Source: Ostrinia nubilalis
Lineage: Eukaryota > Arthropoda > Insecta > Lepidoptera > Crambidae
NCBI RefSeq assembly: GCF_963855985.1
Contig: NC_087097.1
Location: 7,783,001 to 7,847,000 of the forward strand
Length of the DNA stretch: 64,000 nucleotides
Reading direction: 5' to 3'
In this document: piece by piece, positions 10,663 through 25,575 of the stretch
Layout: each line of letters opens with the position of its first letter
How positions within the stretch are numbered: the stretch's first letter is position 1
Position numbers and translations under genes: made by a program
The notes under the pieces: generated by a model
Told to the model about the DNA's origin: nothing
Seen by the model: the letters and a program-made list of their open reading frames with translations, nothing else
Databases searched by the model: none

Positions 10663-13077
10663 TGCTACAACATAAGTTTAGTATGCCAGGTAGGTTATAA
10701 AATTAGCCTTTAATGGCTATGGTATTCATAAACATTTATTTAAGAGTACTACCTAATTTAAATTGAATGTGAAATGTGTGAACATCTAAGAATTAAGTAT
10801 GATAATGAACAAGCCATACATTTGCTGGAATGAATGGTCCCAAGACTAAAGTTATACTATCATAACTAAAGATTTCTCGCCTAAGTAAATTATCCTGTTT
10901 TCATTCAATTTAATCTGATTATGCTCCCCTTTGCGTATACTAAGTGAAGTGAAATCGAAAATAAACATGAGGCGTATCAAAATGCGGGCTCGTATGCATA
11001 AGCACTATTGTTCTTTCAAAATTTCGCTTTTCTTATCTGAACGTAACTGATATCTATGAGCTTGCGAAATTCCGGTATTTACCTTAAAATATAAATTAAA
11101 ATACGAAATTGCATCTTAAATAAATTGTGAATTTACCAAACATGAATCTTTATGGAATGTTTATACGAGTACTAATTTGAAACTTTTGTGTTTCTCACTA
11201 AAACTAAACCAATCAACTTAAAGCTACCAATATAAGTAGAACTTACCTGTATTTAGTCGTTATAATTCTTGTAATCATAAGAATAACAACAAATTGTTAA
11301 TGATATACGATTTCAAACCTTTACTAAATCGAACTGTTACTGTCCCAACAAATACAGCAAAAAGCCAGACCGTGAAGAAGTATAAAACATCCATTATTGA
11401 GATCTCCTCAAGACAAGGCTTCTTTTATTTCATTGTCGCTTCTACTAAAGAAAATATCCTTTGATACAAATAATATTCAAAGCCTAAGGGAGACAGAGAT
11501 ATGAATGACAGGTAAGAAACAATCTGGTGTATCTGATAGTACATTATATTGTATACAAAGCACGATAAGATACTTTGCTAGAATAATAGTGAAAGAAATT
11601 AGTGAAAGAAGTTAGTCAGATAGACGCGTAGACGATGTTTGAAACTGAGTGGAATTCAGATTAATTTTTTTTACTCTACTGCGCCAGGAGGACGACAATC
11701 CTTCTTTTTTTAAATACCTAAAGCACACTTCAATACTTAGAACATAATACGTACCTATTACTCACAAAGATTGTACCTAACATAAACTAATTTTGTTTTA
11801 GAAATTAGACAGTAGGGGAGGGACATGTTGTATTAATACCTACCTAAATTTTGGCACATACAAGTTTTATTTTGATACGCTTACTAAGTTATTGATAAAA
11901 GATACCAACTTTCTTACTTTATAATAATTATGGTCTTAATGTTAGGTACACTCAATAAAACACAAAATAAACAACTTCCAAGTATTAATTTAATAAGATC
12001 CCTTCATAATGTATAGCGAGTTCCGACTCCACTGAAACGTTTCAAAAATATTCGTATCCAGTGAAAATATTTTTCAATATGCAAGACCCGTTATTAGTAA
12101 AATGTGTCATATTCCGAACCGGCATGTTCGTGATAGACAAGATTGCGATAAAGGCGTGTCAACTGTCGCCGCGTGACGCCGCGTGACGTCGTGTGACGTC
12201 GTCAGCAGCGTGTCACGCGTCACGCCGCGTTGTGTGATGCTAATTAACTTTCTGCAACGTTTGTGTTCACGGTAAACAATTTTCACCTGTTTACCATATT
12301 AAAAGAAAGATCACCTGAATACTCAATCATAAATGGAGTTAGTGAAGAAATATTGGATAAAGACTCAAAGGTTTTTAATTCTCAACGATCCAACGGTACT
12401 TACAAATTTCCAAGGGACTATTTGTTGGAAAAAAGCTGTCAAGGGTCTATTGATTAGAGTTTTACTCGATCTGAATATTTAGGTAAAGTCTGAAATAATT
12501 TCATTATTATGTTTGATGTCAGTTTGTCAAAAAAAATATGCATCTAATATTCTGTGCTTGGGATTAGGAATAATTCTTTCTTTTTAAAAAATCATACAGG
12601 AAAAATATAATATTAATGTGTTCATTATTCTACATTACATTTCAGCAAAAGTGACATCAACAATGGAAGGGTGCCGTCAACAGATTTACCCTGGGGGAGT
12701 GTCATCTGTCATGACTGCGAGAGTCAGCAAAATGAGACGTCTGTATGTGTGAAAACCTACTCGTAAGTAACGTCCACATAATATTTACGCCAAACATTAC
12801 TTATGAGGTCTCACAGTGCGCGTGGACGCACAGAGTGGCACACGAACCAATCACAGAGCTCTATTTAACGCTGTGCGTTTGGTTTGCTGCTTCACTTGAG
12901 CAAGCGTCGTTTGTGAATACGGCCGTTAACGTCATTTGGTAAGCAAATCCATACCTTTTTATGTACAGTCATCGTCATTACCTAAATCGTGACATCCAAA
13001 GTGGCCAAAAGTTGACAACACAACCTTATTCCAGTTGTAACAAAGATGTGTTGCGAACTCTGTGGCTAAAAAATTAT
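10663..13077. other. non-coding; GTGACG-rich patch and short open frames
   Basis: Apart from the repeat at 12171-12234 I see no firm feature. A 64-codon open stretch at 12263-12457 on + starts at GTG and has no splice support. At 12825-12930 there is a GC-richer segment with 'cacgaaccaatcacagagc', resembling the CCAAT-bearing patch near 3710-3790. Confidence 0.35.
12171..12234. repeat. GTGACG(C/T)C short tandem/palindromic repeat
   Basis: About five variants of 'cgtgacg(c/t)c' occur in direct and inverted order, including 'gcgtgacgtcgtgtgacgtc'. Each core is close to a CRE half or whole site. It may be a repeat relic or a cluster of bZIP-type sites. Confidence 0.6.
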
Positions 13078-13262
13078 GATGCGAAAGTAATTTGACTGTC
13101 TGTTACCTATTCACGCTCAAAGTAAACAATTTATTTGAAATTTGGTATAGAGATAGTTTGATACCCAGGGGAAAGTAAAGGATGGTTTTAATCCAGGTTT
13201 TTAATAGTTCTTATCTCGGTTTTTAAATGTTCATCATGACATACCTACTGCGCGCGATGTAG
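13078..13262 (+). mobile_element. degraded Helitron-like repeat, related to 49620-49835
   Basis: Shares with 49620-49835 the ordered blocks 'atgcgaaagtaa', 'gactgtctg'-type, 'ttcacgct', 'tatagagatagtttga', 'ggatggtttt(a)atcc' and 'gcgcgcgat'. The 3' end is eroded and no CTRR terminus is visible. Confidence 0.5.
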
Positions 13263-16200
13263 GTAGTATTTTTGTGTCTAAACAAAATTCATGTGAATCC
13301 AAAGGAAAAGTTAGTGAATGTTCTGTGCTTCTCCATATTGTTTCTGTCTTAACATTTTCTATTTTTAAGCTCTAACAATTGAAAATTTACTTGTCCTTTT
13401 AATTACGATGCAGTTCTCTCATTTTCACTCTTAATGCAGATTTTAGCAAAATTAGTTCCTTAATTCTTGAAAGCATAGCACGGGTGAAATCTCGGGTGGA
13501 TTTTCATATATTCTAAAGCGAGGATGAAAGGCGCACCGCAGAGTACGCATCGCAGCATCCGTCTTGTGCAATACAGACGCGCCATTATGCAAGTAGTCTG
13601 GAGAGAAATTAGTAAAGAAAACAACACTACTTTTGTGTCTCCAAACACTGAGCTCGACGACAATATCGCGAAGAATCTTCTTCAGAAGTTTATTAGTGAG
13701 AATTGTTACTAAATATTGAAATTAAATGAAATACCTACTTACTAAACTAGGTAAAAAGATCAAACGTGTAACACAAATAAATCATGATATAACAGACACG
13801 ATATTCATATCTACAACATCAATGTAGTTAAGTTACATAAATTCGCAGCGTTATTGTCATAATTTTTAACTTTTATTCTTCGGAAGTTTCACTTTTCTGT
13901 TGTTTTTTGTAACAATACTTTTTATAAAAATGCACTACAGCAAGCAGTAGCTAGCATCATTCCTTTTCTACAAATTCCTATACAGTTCAAAATGATGGCA
14001 AATTGTAATGCCTAAAATTATTCGGTCGTTACCCACAATGCGACAGTGCATTGTAGATGCATGTCCAATTTAGTCCAATATTCTAACTCCCGTCCTATTA
14101 CCAACATGAGGAGCAAGTTCTGTCTTATAACTACACAAGTTCATGGGCAGTATTGTAAATGTTCCAGTAAGTTTGGTAAGTAACTGCCTAATAATGCTTT
14201 TGGGACGGTAACAGGCCGTCATTACTGACACGACTGTGGTTCGGTACCTAATGGTAATATTGGTAACAACGATATGACTTGACTACCAAATGGGCAATAG
14301 ATAAGGCACAATATTGTGATTTAAAGATAGCTTTATGTCGACTCACCGTGTCAGTTCTTGATATTTAGAATTCTGTGCGTCAAAAATTCCCTAAGTGACA
14401 TAGGTAAGTAATTTAAGCATTGTCAATTTAATTTTAATTCTGATAAAATTTTAGGTAGCTGATTATTTAAAGTATCTTCATTATTATTTCAGATAATCAT
14501 GTCCGTGATAGATTGGGACAGGTAACCACAAGATGTGTTATCGATTACAAACCACTGATAATAAGAATGAACCTCTATTATATCTGCATAATATACCAGT
14601 TAATTTTGCCACAATAGTCATAGCTAAGTATAAAGTTTGGAGGAGTGTGAGTGCTGGTCAAGGTACAGATGATAGACCATCAAGGTAAGTGCAATCTTAA
14701 GCAGTTGTGATAAGTACTATTTTGCGTTAAAACTGTGTATTCTGATGTACTGTCGTCAGTACATCTGAGAACTGACTGAAGTTGTAGGAGTTAGTTATGC
14801 ACTTACGAGTACGTCTGCAAGTTCCTTGGGCAAGTGTCTAAAATGATCTTGCCTTAGAGAAACTTAACGGACGAGTCTATTTTGGTCTTATCTTGAATAA
14901 ATCGTTTTGTTTATAATTTCATGTGTACTATCAAAACATGATTAAGAGGAATAAATTAGATTAATCCTCTATGAACGTTTGACAATAAATTAGCCAATTC
15001 TTCATTTCTAAAACAAGACAAACACAATTTTAATTTACTAAATTAGAAGACCCAAATTGCGATAAACCTACTTAAACCAATAAAAGTAGCTACTTATTAA
15101 GAAATAAGTTAGAATTAATTTAGATCTCGGACTTTTAAAACTGTAATTTTGTCATGTTAGGCAGTCTGCTTTTGACGAAGTTGGGTGTAATTAAAATCTA
15201 AATTAAAAATTTGCCAGGACACTTTCCAGCGTAGTTTGTCTTTTATAAAGTTAATTTGTTAATTATTTCTATAAAAAAGTTAATTACACTTTTATTAGTA
15301 AAAAGAAAAATTAAAAAGTTGGTCACCCAGGAGTGTCCGTTTAAGTTTTCTAAAAAAATGTTTGCTCATTTAAAAAATATACCTACTTAAATTTCAAATT
15401 ACAGACACGGCCGAAGTCTTCCTTTATAGCACCAAAGCGTCAACAAGACTGAAGGGCTCAATTACCCTTACAACATCTATGATTCTAATTGAGTTATGGA
15501 GTAATAAAACCCAATTCTACAGTTTACATGCGGTGAGATTTATACAGCAGCACATCAAGCTTCACACTGCAGTATCTTACGTACTTGTAATAGATTTGAT
15601 TTTGCAACAAACATGTATAGCATGATATTTTGTACAATGATCACAAGGTCCGTTAGGATATTGGCATATCCTCCGAAGGTCGGCCCATGGGAACACGATA
15701 CGTCCTAGTCCATACCTGCTCCCTCGCCTCTGTTTTATGGCTACAATTACCATATTTGTAAGTAATGTTTGGTCAAATAGGACAGAATACCTTTTACTTT
15801 GTTACATTTTGTGGCGTGTGCTCTTTTTTAGAAGCTTTATGGTTATTAAATTTACGAATTCAACTGTACGGGTTTTATTTACGTTCTTTATTCGCAGTGC
15901 TAAACATAAAATCTAGGGTAAGTTATTTAGATGGCTTGATCCCTTTACTAGACGCAGCTCGATATGTGTGGCTGGAAAACGGAGTGTAAACAATTTTATG
16001 CATTCGAATGTCAAGCATAGCTGATTAAGTAAGCGTAAATAACATAACACTTGGAAAAGATAAGTAAGGGGCTTGCTAATTTACAATGAGCCTACGAGTC
16101 ATTTTTTGTAAACATCTACTTTTACAAAATTTATTCAATAAAGTAAAATTAAGTAAAAGAATTACAGCCTACCAGTGGACTACTAAACATTTCTATCAAC

Positions 16201-19200
16201 AATCGTAGCGCGAACAAAAATCGGTAGATCCTCCGAAACAAAAACAAAGCGATGCGTTTGTCTACAAAACTCCATCGGTTGCAACTGTCGAAACACCACA
16301 GTCCCAATCTCACTTTCGGTTACCTTTTGTACACGTCCGCATTTACATAAAGAGCGCCCGGTCCTTGGGGCCTCCTTCCTTGTTTCCCATTTTGTGCCCG
16401 AATGAAAACAACCTCGCCGTGAATCTGATGGTTAAAGGACGTAGCACATTTATCAACCCGGAAAGGGATCGTAACCGTATCAACTCGAGGCGGTCAGTAT
16501 TCTTTGTATGAAACTCCATACTGCAACGCACACTTATCCGCGCCGTAAGGTAGACGCCGTAAGGGAGGAATGGCGACGGATTGTGAGGCTTGCCACCGGA
16601 CCTGGTCTGACGACCACGACCACTCTGGCAAGAGTGTAGCGACGAAGAGGAAGAAGGTAGACGCCTCGTTTCACAATTATTAACAACGCGCGAAAGACGA
16701 TGACAGCTCGCGAAAGGCGATACGGTGTTGATCCCTTTCCGAGTTGATAAGTCTGCTATGAGCTTTACCCATTTTATTTTGGAACCACGAAAGGGTAACT
16801 TTTACGTCCATCTGTACAGTTCTTTTTAATTGGGAACTATTTTTTGCCGCATTTTGAGCTTTGAATTTCATTCAAGGTTAAATTAGGTTAAGTGCGTGGA
16901 ATTCCGAGACTGGGTTAAGCTCTACTAAGAGCAAATCAACGAGATGACGATTCATCATTTTTATTTTCTATGCTTAATAGTCCAAATTGTCCAAAGATAA
17001 TATTAATTCTAGAGTATGCCTCTTTTTATTGTTTTTAAATCTATTCACCACGCGAAAAAAAAACTAAAACATTAAATCTTCTAATATCAGAAAGGTCGTA
17101 AACAGTTTCAAAGTTAAATAACAAGAAAGTTGTTTTTAGCGATATTGACAAGAGTCACAGATGGTTATAATATTTCATCCAGATAACGAGAAGTTACAAA
17201 AAATTACGAATAAAATGAGAGTTCAATAAATTTAGATATCGAGACAAGTCATGTTGTTATGTATAAATAAGTCTTTGGCTTTACAAATAACCAGACATAC
17301 TTATTTAATATGCTTCAAAGGCGTAATTAGGAAGTCGTACGAGTTCAATAACATCAAAGTATTGAAATGAGACTGTCGATCTACTTACTACGAAGTAGGT
17401 ATTCCGCTAATGATACTTAATGGTGGGTAATTTTCTTTGCTTACATATTTATTGGTATTTTTTCCTAGAACCGATTCGTTCCTATAAATCCTATATCATT
17501 AAATTGTAAGTTCATTTCCATATCGGCATAGTCTCTTTATAATTTTAACACCAAAAGTGTAAAAACTCCTGAAAATAACAAACTTTCTAAAACGAACTAA
17601 GGACTTATGTAACACGCTAGGCTCCCTTATGGCGGGCACTTATCACGTTCATAGCCGTGACCTACTTTCCTATAATTATTGCACAACACGAGCCACAAAT
17701 TCGAATTACGAACCATGGCAGCAGTTTTCACCTCACCACAGATAACTAAAAAGGTTCCATCCCCGAATGAACTATTCGCTCCTCGTTCCGTCGTTCGCGT
17801 TCGTCCCATAAACTAAGAAAATCGGCCGCGGCGGGCGATCAACGAAAGTAATCTTCACAGCATTCTACCTCCAGGCGGGAAACAATTTTCACTGATGTAT
17901 TTTTTCACCACAACCTCGTGTGCTCCGTTATTCTCAAGTAATATAGGATTCGCGGCTCCCGTAGTAATTCTCCGGGTTATTGCCGCGCTACTTTTTGAAA
18001 CGGTCTCGCTGTGTTGTTCTGTCACCGGAATTTCGATTCAAACTTGACGAGTTTGCGATTCAACATTTCCAATTTCGGTGCAAACGAATACCATAGTTTT
18101 GTAAACAACGTTTTTTTTTGTAGAGTGACCTTTATCAAATATGTATTGTTTGATAAACTTGCATATATCCAGATTTGGACAACGGGTTTCAGTTAGATGT
18201 AATTTATGTAACTGTCAACATGTTGTGGCCACAGAATTCATCCCAATGTTGCATGCGTTACGTCATAAAACAAATCGTTCTATCGATTCTACGTAGAATA
18301 AATGAGGGAGAAACATGCTGATGAACTTTGATTTGTAACTACATCAAACATAAAATGTAATCGCGTATAAGTATTATGCGATTTGGAAGTTCTATATCAT
18401 CGATACAGAATCCCACCAGTCTAATCCGTTTCGTCTGGCTTATGTCTTATTCAGTACATCGATCGAGTAACTTTCTTTGCCTCTGAAACAATACTGAACA
18501 GTGACGAAAACTTTTAGTGGGAACTAAAGATCTCCATATTTCGAGGGGTTTCATAAATAGAATAAATTATACCATCGAGAGCGAGGTAACTTACTTATTT
18601 ATCGGTTTAGGAAGGAACACAGGTGGGTATGGGCCTTATAGACGTTTTACGTGGCCCAAGGGTCCTGAGTGACGCATTGGCGGCGGGAGACCGTTAGGTC
18701 GGCGTAAGGTAACACCTACTCCGGCGGCCGCCTGGTACATTAATGTCGTGAAATACGATACACAGGTTGTTTTGACATTCGAAAATATTAGCTACATTCG
18801 CTCTGTTGATGTTCGTACTATGAATAGAAACTTGCACTATTTTTGAGAGAAGAAAGATTACTCATAGCCATACAAGTATATTTGAAGATAAGTTGACCAG
18901 GCTAAGAGTTAAACAGGCTTTCATCACAAGCCGTTAGCTTTTTTGCAACACTCTTTTCAGTTTCTCGTTTAATACAAGATCATGAATAAGTATGTCGTCA
19001 ACATACGAGCGGGTAGAACTTTAATATCGCCACACTAAATTCAGTGAACAGTATGAGATCGTTAAAAGCACAAACGGACTTTTAGGTTACTTCACGCTTT
19101 TTATTCGCTGCAATATTTCCTCTTTGGGACGTATATCACTCTTTTTTTCTTGTCCAAAAACCTAAAGCCAGCAACAGCGGCCTTTGTCGTTTTAGTTCGG

Positions 19201-19619
19201 TTTTGTTAGCGTTCAGGTGTTGACTCAAAAATATTGCTTCAATTTCTAGTGAATGAACATCGAAAATTGGATTTTACTACAATTGCGTTAACAAGTAAAC
19301 CTGTTTGAGGATTTTTTGAGCATTTACTGACACAATGCCACATTCGATTTCCTATTTATTACATACTCGTAGGTTCGTTGCATTGCAAAGTCAAAATAGT
19401 AAATTAACTAGGTACTGTCTAACTAAATACCTAGATCTCTTTTCTCATAATAAATGTCAAAGGCATGAAAACATCGATAATTTATCTAATTATCATAAAC
19501 ACGAGAAAGCTTAAAAAGTTATTCAACCTTATGAAGAATTGAGAATAAATACGTTTCTATTTCTGCCTTTAATTACTTTACACTCGTCGTACACAAAGCA
19601 AAATTTTCACTAAATCACA
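13263..19619. other. long non-coding interval
   Basis: No supported gene. Scattered open frames of 60-75 codons (13524-13712 +, 15765-15989 +, 16343-16531 -, 17627-17809 -) have no splice context or recognisable motif. 16200-16680 and 17600-18050 are GC-richer than the rest and may be repeat relics or regulatory DNA. A TATAAA at about 14629 followed by a GTAAGT donor near 14685 is noted but too weak to call. Confidence 0.35.
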
Positions 19620-22600
19620 AGCAACAGGAAATTTTACCGTAATGAGATTGAGGCCCAATCTCATTTCCCCTCCCTTTATTGATCAATATCAACAGAATCA
19701 AACGCGTCAATACGTTTCAAATTAAAAATGCGAGAGTAAATGATACGATTTCCTTCGTTTCCTCGTTTTTAATTAAAATTAATCAGGATTGGCGCCTATT
19801 AACGTTTTCGTTTTATTTTATTTCCCCCACATTATTAATTTTTGTCGGCAAATGTTGTTTATTAGGTCACCGCTGCTCCGGCCAGCAGAATCTGGATCAT
19901 TGATTTCCCTAGCGCATGGTAAAAACCATACGTGCTTTATTCAAGCACTGACCTTTACATAGTTCCTAGGTCTTCATACATAGAGCTTAAATCTGCTCAG
20001 CAAGATTAACGTAAACTGGCCTGAACATCATACAATAGAGTAGCTACGGCATAATTCTCTTTAAAAAGGAGGACATAATATAAAGACAAGCTGCTACACA
20101 ATAACTTTTCCTAATGACAATGATAAGACAATTTTCTGTTTTAATTTAATAAACTTTCCCTGAATACGCTACCTGAAAATATGGGACTTTCAACGCTGAA
20201 AGAAAATATTATGTAGCTACCTAACATTACGGTTTTTGTCTAACTAAACTCTATTCGTGTATTTTTTTCCGAATTTGATTATATAAATATAAGCCTGAAT
20301 TATCCTATTGTTCAAAATAAATTATAATTCCGAGCTTCGGAGGCGGAGGGCACGCTAAGTCGATCCAATTGAGCCGTGTCAGACGCCTATGACCGATCTT
20401 AAAGACTGATAATAGGGCTTTGACCTCTCTTGTTACACCCACACGACTGAACAGGACTAACACCCTCTTAAGATACACCTTCGCTCCAAATATTACTGTC
20501 CCTAAATCTCTAATGATACCACACAACCTCAGATTGTTCCATACACCGCCACAATTTAATTTGTCATCTAATTATACATTCCATATTGGGTTGTATGTGA
20601 ACAAAGTAAGACTTATTGTTTGACAAGGTCCTACCTTCATTAATCATACCCTGAAGTTTGCAGATCTGGCTATGACGTACCCATTCCATCAAAACACCAT
20701 CCTAAGCAAACGTATCACGCCTCACAATAAATTATTCAGCAACTAAAGATGACGAATTCAAACAAAGGTATTGTTCGGTTCGGGGAATTGAAACTTTTGA
20801 AGAAACTCGAGGTACACCTCGGCACTGAAGTTTCGCGTTTATAAATTTTGAATTACTAATTAAGAAGAACGTTTTCTTATTCGCAATCATTGGAGCTTTT
20901 CATTTCTGTTCGTGAAAAGGCGAACAAAGGGTCCGGAGCATCAAGCCTTTTCTAGCTTCGTTAAAACGGTAGTAACTTGGATCAATCTAGAATTATATAA
21001 AAGTTAATTCTTCCATCAATCTCAATTTATCTTAGTTACCGAAGTTGAGGCGAACACAAATATCCCTACACATACAACGTTCTTACCGATTTCAAAAATA
21101 AAAAAGTGAGGAATTAAAATGTTGACCAAAAACCAAGCGGGATTGCATTTCAGAAAACCGCTGAACTAAGGGTTGCCAGTGTACGTGAATTTCAATCGAA
21201 AATATTCATCAGCTTACGTAGTTTTTTTAGTTTTTAGCCTATAAAATTGTGGATCACGTGAGCTCTGCTAAAAATATTATGTATAAAAAGTTTTCTCTTG
21301 CCTTAGCTCATTTTTTTTTAAATCTCATGACCAACTGTGATCATATTATGAAAATGCACTTTCTATAGCTACAGATATGTATAAAGAAATCACGAAGGTA
21401 TAGTCATAGTACCTATCTTTGTTTCTTCAAGTTGTCAAACAACAAAGTTTCTATGGAAGCGCGGAGATAAAGGTATTTAGCAATGTTTACTTCAGATAAA
21501 AAGTTTTCCATCCATCTAAGCCGAGGTAGGACGAGTTATTTATGTCACTTTGCCTACTTTAATCCTTTTCTTTTTCATTGATAAAAGAGGCTTTAGCCAC
21601 TTTCCGAGTTTCCAGTTATTGTGTACTTTTGGGTAAGCTATGTAATCTTTTGTGATTTTATCGCTGAAAGAGCCAGCTTTTATTAATATTTACAGTCGGT
21701 TCAGTAATGTCAACATGTACTTTAAAAACTCATTACACCTTTGTGTAGCATAAAGTAGATTGTTCGGGGAAATAAATTCACACACAAGGTACCAAATATT
21801 GTATCAGCTATTCAACGTTATATCTTCTTCAAGTACCTTGTAATGTAAATAACAAATATTCGAGAAATGTTGTTGATGATGATTGAAAACTCTCTGAGGG
21901 ACACCTAATAATGCAAAATGTAACTTAGCCGTAAAAGGGATACAATGTATTAAATTTCTGTTGCAAGGCAAGCTTCCAGTATATTTTTACATGCATTATG
22001 AACCCAAAGTCCCGAAGGTAGCTGACGACTTCGGGCAGGTAATCCATTAAACCGGGAAAGTCGGCTAAAAATAATATACGGCATTCTGTCTCGGCCTAAG
22101 TCACATAATTTTGCTTATTTTTTGGATTTAATCTACCTGAATTGGGTGCAAAATGTTCAGATTTAAGATATCCGATTGCTTAGCTTTTTAATCAATTTGA
22201 ACAGAAATAGGTAAATAAAAATTAGAAAGATGAAAATGATAAACAGAAAATTAAATATGTAGTTACTTGAAGGATCGAGTAAGTACTTATCACGTGTTCA
22301 TAAATTGAGTTAAATAAGTATAATTATTGCTTGTTCTTTATATCTCAATGCATCATACACAAGGATCGCTGATTCAGAAAGCATTACCTATTTTTCTGAT
22401 CTAACTAACAATAATATTAAATAATTGCAATTTCACTAAAACACATTTCGATACAAGCTTCTCGTAGACGCAGTCGCCATTTTGTTGACTTTATCAGCAA
22501 ATTCACTGACAGCTGTCATAGTATTGAAAGTTTTTGTGCCTTTGGGAATTTGGAGACGAGGGTCGCAGTCGATCAATATTACGCTGATGTTTTAAAATGT

Positions 22601-25431
22601 GATTTAAAACACCTTCCCTTCGACTGGGACTCTTGGGAACTATGGGTTGATGAAAAAACTTAATAAAAGCTTGTAAAAATTTTACTAGCAAGCAGCTGCA
22701 AATATTATAGCAACTTTGTATTCTTTGTTTATTAGTACTCTGTTGTAAAATCGAAAGTTATTTATTTTGTGTGAACTAATTTTACCTAAGTAGGTACAAA
22801 TCGACAAATTTTACTTACATGGAGTCTTCTATACATGTCTCTTGATGTATTTTGAACATGTATTAATAAGCTTTGACTTTAACTTGATTTCATCAGACCT
22901 AGGTATTCACTTATTAGTATAGCGACTGTCAATTGCATGAAACAATGTAACAGAAGTGCTGGAATCTAAATATCTTCCTTTGTGCATAGATGTTATAAAA
23001 TGCGCAAAGTTTTAAAATAAATTTGCCAAAGCAACACGCACTATCTTGTCCTGAAGACAATGATTTATTCACTAAAACGTTGTAAACGTGCGACAATATT
23101 ATAAACCAGAAAAGTAAACCTCGATTTGCGATTTTTTTGAATTCCCCTTCCCCTTCTACGAAGCGCATTGGTTTATTTGTGAATTTTACTGTAACAATCG
23201 CCTTATCAGTTTTTTGTGTAATTTTTTTTTTGTAAAATAAGTATTATAAATACTACGTATCTATATGTCCGTTAAACATGCATTGTTTGATATTGATGTA
23301 AGTATAAATAGTTAAAAGACTGTATTTAAAAAGTCAGAGCATAAACAATTCTTCACATAGGTAAGTTACCCGTTTTAATCTGATTCATGAACTCTCAAAC
23401 TCTAATTCCTTTTAACCGTATTTCCTTCAAATTAAAAGACCAATCAGTTTGTTGAGATCTTAAAAATTTGGATGACTTAAGTCTTATTTATCTTCTAGAT
23501 AACCACAATAAACCAAAAACCAAAACAGCCAAAACGTCGCTCGTCTGCTCTGTTTACAATGTGAAAAATAAAGAATTTCTGTAATGCACGCCGCGCCACT
23601 GGCGGAAGCATCAGGGAGTGTGTCCCGGTATCTTGTCACACAACCACTTCTTTACTTGCACTTCTTATTTATGAATAAAATGTAAATACATGAATAAATT
23701 CGCTATTTGACATTATGAGATAACGCCGCCGCGAGGGACAGGGTAAAAACCGTTGTTACACTTTTGTGGGTGAAATTGTTAAATCGTTTGTTGTGATAAT
23801 GTCTGGGCAAATAAATGTCTATTTTGTGTTTAATTGCAACACTGTTGGAATTTTCATTGACTGGAATATTTTGGATGGTACATATTTGCAATGGTTTTTG
23901 ACCAAGTAAAACCTACCAGGCAACGAGTTATTTTTTTATGGTTTAATTCATTTTATTGTGTATTTTTGTAAATAAAAGCATACATCCAGGCCAAAGCCAA
24001 CAGATAGATATTCATACTCACAAATATTTACATTCCAGTAGCCTAGAATGCGCGCCATGTTAAACTAAACGAGGCATTTTATCGATTTTACGCGATAAGC
24101 CCTTACATTGACGTTAAAAATTATCAATAAGATTTTATTATGGCGTAAACGGAGCCGCGAATTATTGCCCTAGTTGGACATTCGTTCGCAGCTCCGCCTT
24201 AGGCGTTTTTAAAAATGTCCCCTAAATCGTGGCCCAGGCAAATGCCTCGACGATGGCGCGTAACCTAGCCCAAGTGGTAGGTATACGAAGAGGACAATTT
24301 TTTTTTAATTGCCACTTGTAAATGTACTTACTATTAGCCCTCATTACCCAGTCTTCTTCTTTTCATGTCGACAACAAACCTACACAGTGTCAGCCCAAAA
24401 CTCCGCCACAAGAGTGGCGTTGTCAGTAGTACTCATCAAATCCTCCTTAATTACCCAATTCTCGCATAAGACCTATAGAGAAATGGGAGTGGCTGAAAAT
24501 CAGCGCAGCCTGAGTATTCTCTCTCAGGCAGCATTAGCTGAGCCACCTCCAATTGCTTCCATATACTATGTCAATCAATCAACAACATTATTGTAACTAG
24601 CTAAATAAGTTGTAGAAGCAATAAAGGACTTTATTTATTTATTTATTTGAACACTTGCACCCTGTCAGTTGTCATTAATTTGATTGGATAATTTGAGTGT
24701 TTTGCCGTTACACTGCAATGCTGTAACGTCAAGATTCACTGAGTTTAAAACGTTAAATAATCCTTTACCTAATCATTATGGGCCTAAGCTTGCGCTATCG
24801 TTGTAAATAAATACAAAACACAAATTATTTTATAACTTTGCGGAAGCGGCACAATAAAGTTCGTGTTCTTTTGTCCGAGGGGTTATTCTAAATTATTTGT
24901 TTGCCTAATTTCGGCTCACAAAGGTGTAGAAATAACCCCTGAAATTGGCCCAACATTTCAATCACGCCGAGTTTGAGCATTTAATGACTGTATAGCGTGC
25001 GTAATAATTCTAATTTGGATCCGACGGTATACAGAAATATGAAACTGCAACGTTTTCGATTGCTCAAATTCAATATTTCACCCCTAAACCTTTCCACGAA
25101 TGGATTCAGTCAATAAAGTTAGATTTATGGGCACTTACAAGATTTAAAAATAATTCCTTGGGAACAGGTTTAGTCACATTTTATGGCTGCATACGACAAG
25201 AATGTAGTTTTAGGAAAAACCTTAAGAATGAATTGGACATACGTCACACAAAAACAAGTAAAATTGGCTCTTAGATCGCTCTTGCGTTTTTGTGTAGTTA
25301 CTTAGCTCTGTAACTACCTATTTAAATTCGAAATTAAACATGTAACGAAATAACGTTATCTAGTTTTCATATTTTCTACGTATTCAGCAATACCATTGAT
25401 CAGGAAAGGATAAAAATAATTAATGAAATTA
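19620..25431. other. long non-coding interval with possible regulatory DNA
   Basis: No supported gene. 19640-19915 and 24050-24290 have even base composition and clustered homeodomain-type TAAT/TTAT words ('ttttaattaaaattaatc', 'gattttattatggcg') without repeat hallmarks, as in conserved enhancers; this is inference only. Around 24300-24650 an open frame ends near a (attt)n tail ('actttatttatttattt'), suggesting an old retroelement 3' end. Confidence 0.3.
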
Positions 25432-25575
25432 TGGCATTGAAATTGTTGCAGTTGCAATAAAATGTAACTTTATTTCACTTATCGTACGGTCCGTGTCCAA
25501 TAAAGCCGCATAATAACTGACCGTGTGATTACGAATATTGTGCGTCAATGTGTAAACGTACAGGCGACAGCATAT
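25432..25575 (+). repeat. diverged outlying copy of the ~435-bp array unit
   Basis: Shows the same order of words as 26182-26320: '(g)aaattg(t/c)tgcagtt(g/c)caataaaatgt', 'gtccaataa', 'gccgcataataactg', 'gtgtgattacgaatatt', 'gcgtcaatgtgtaaacgt'. It is clearly older than the core array units. Confidence 0.6.

Noticed and set aside
12263..12457. 64-codon + frame starting at GTG
   Set aside because: No ATG or acceptor at its start and no recognisable motif; left as unassigned.
13524..13712. 62-codon + frame as a gene
   Set aside because: No splice sites in phase, no motif, and an opposite-strand frame of similar length overlaps it.
14341..14690. Inr-like TCAGTT near 14350, TATAAA near 14629 and two GTAAGT donors
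   Set aside because: The elements do not combine into a consistent promoter plus coding exon; no DPE and no ATG frame.
24309..24596. 95-codon + frame near an (attt)n tail
   Set aside because: Looks like part of an old retroelement 3' region; no protein motif supports coding.
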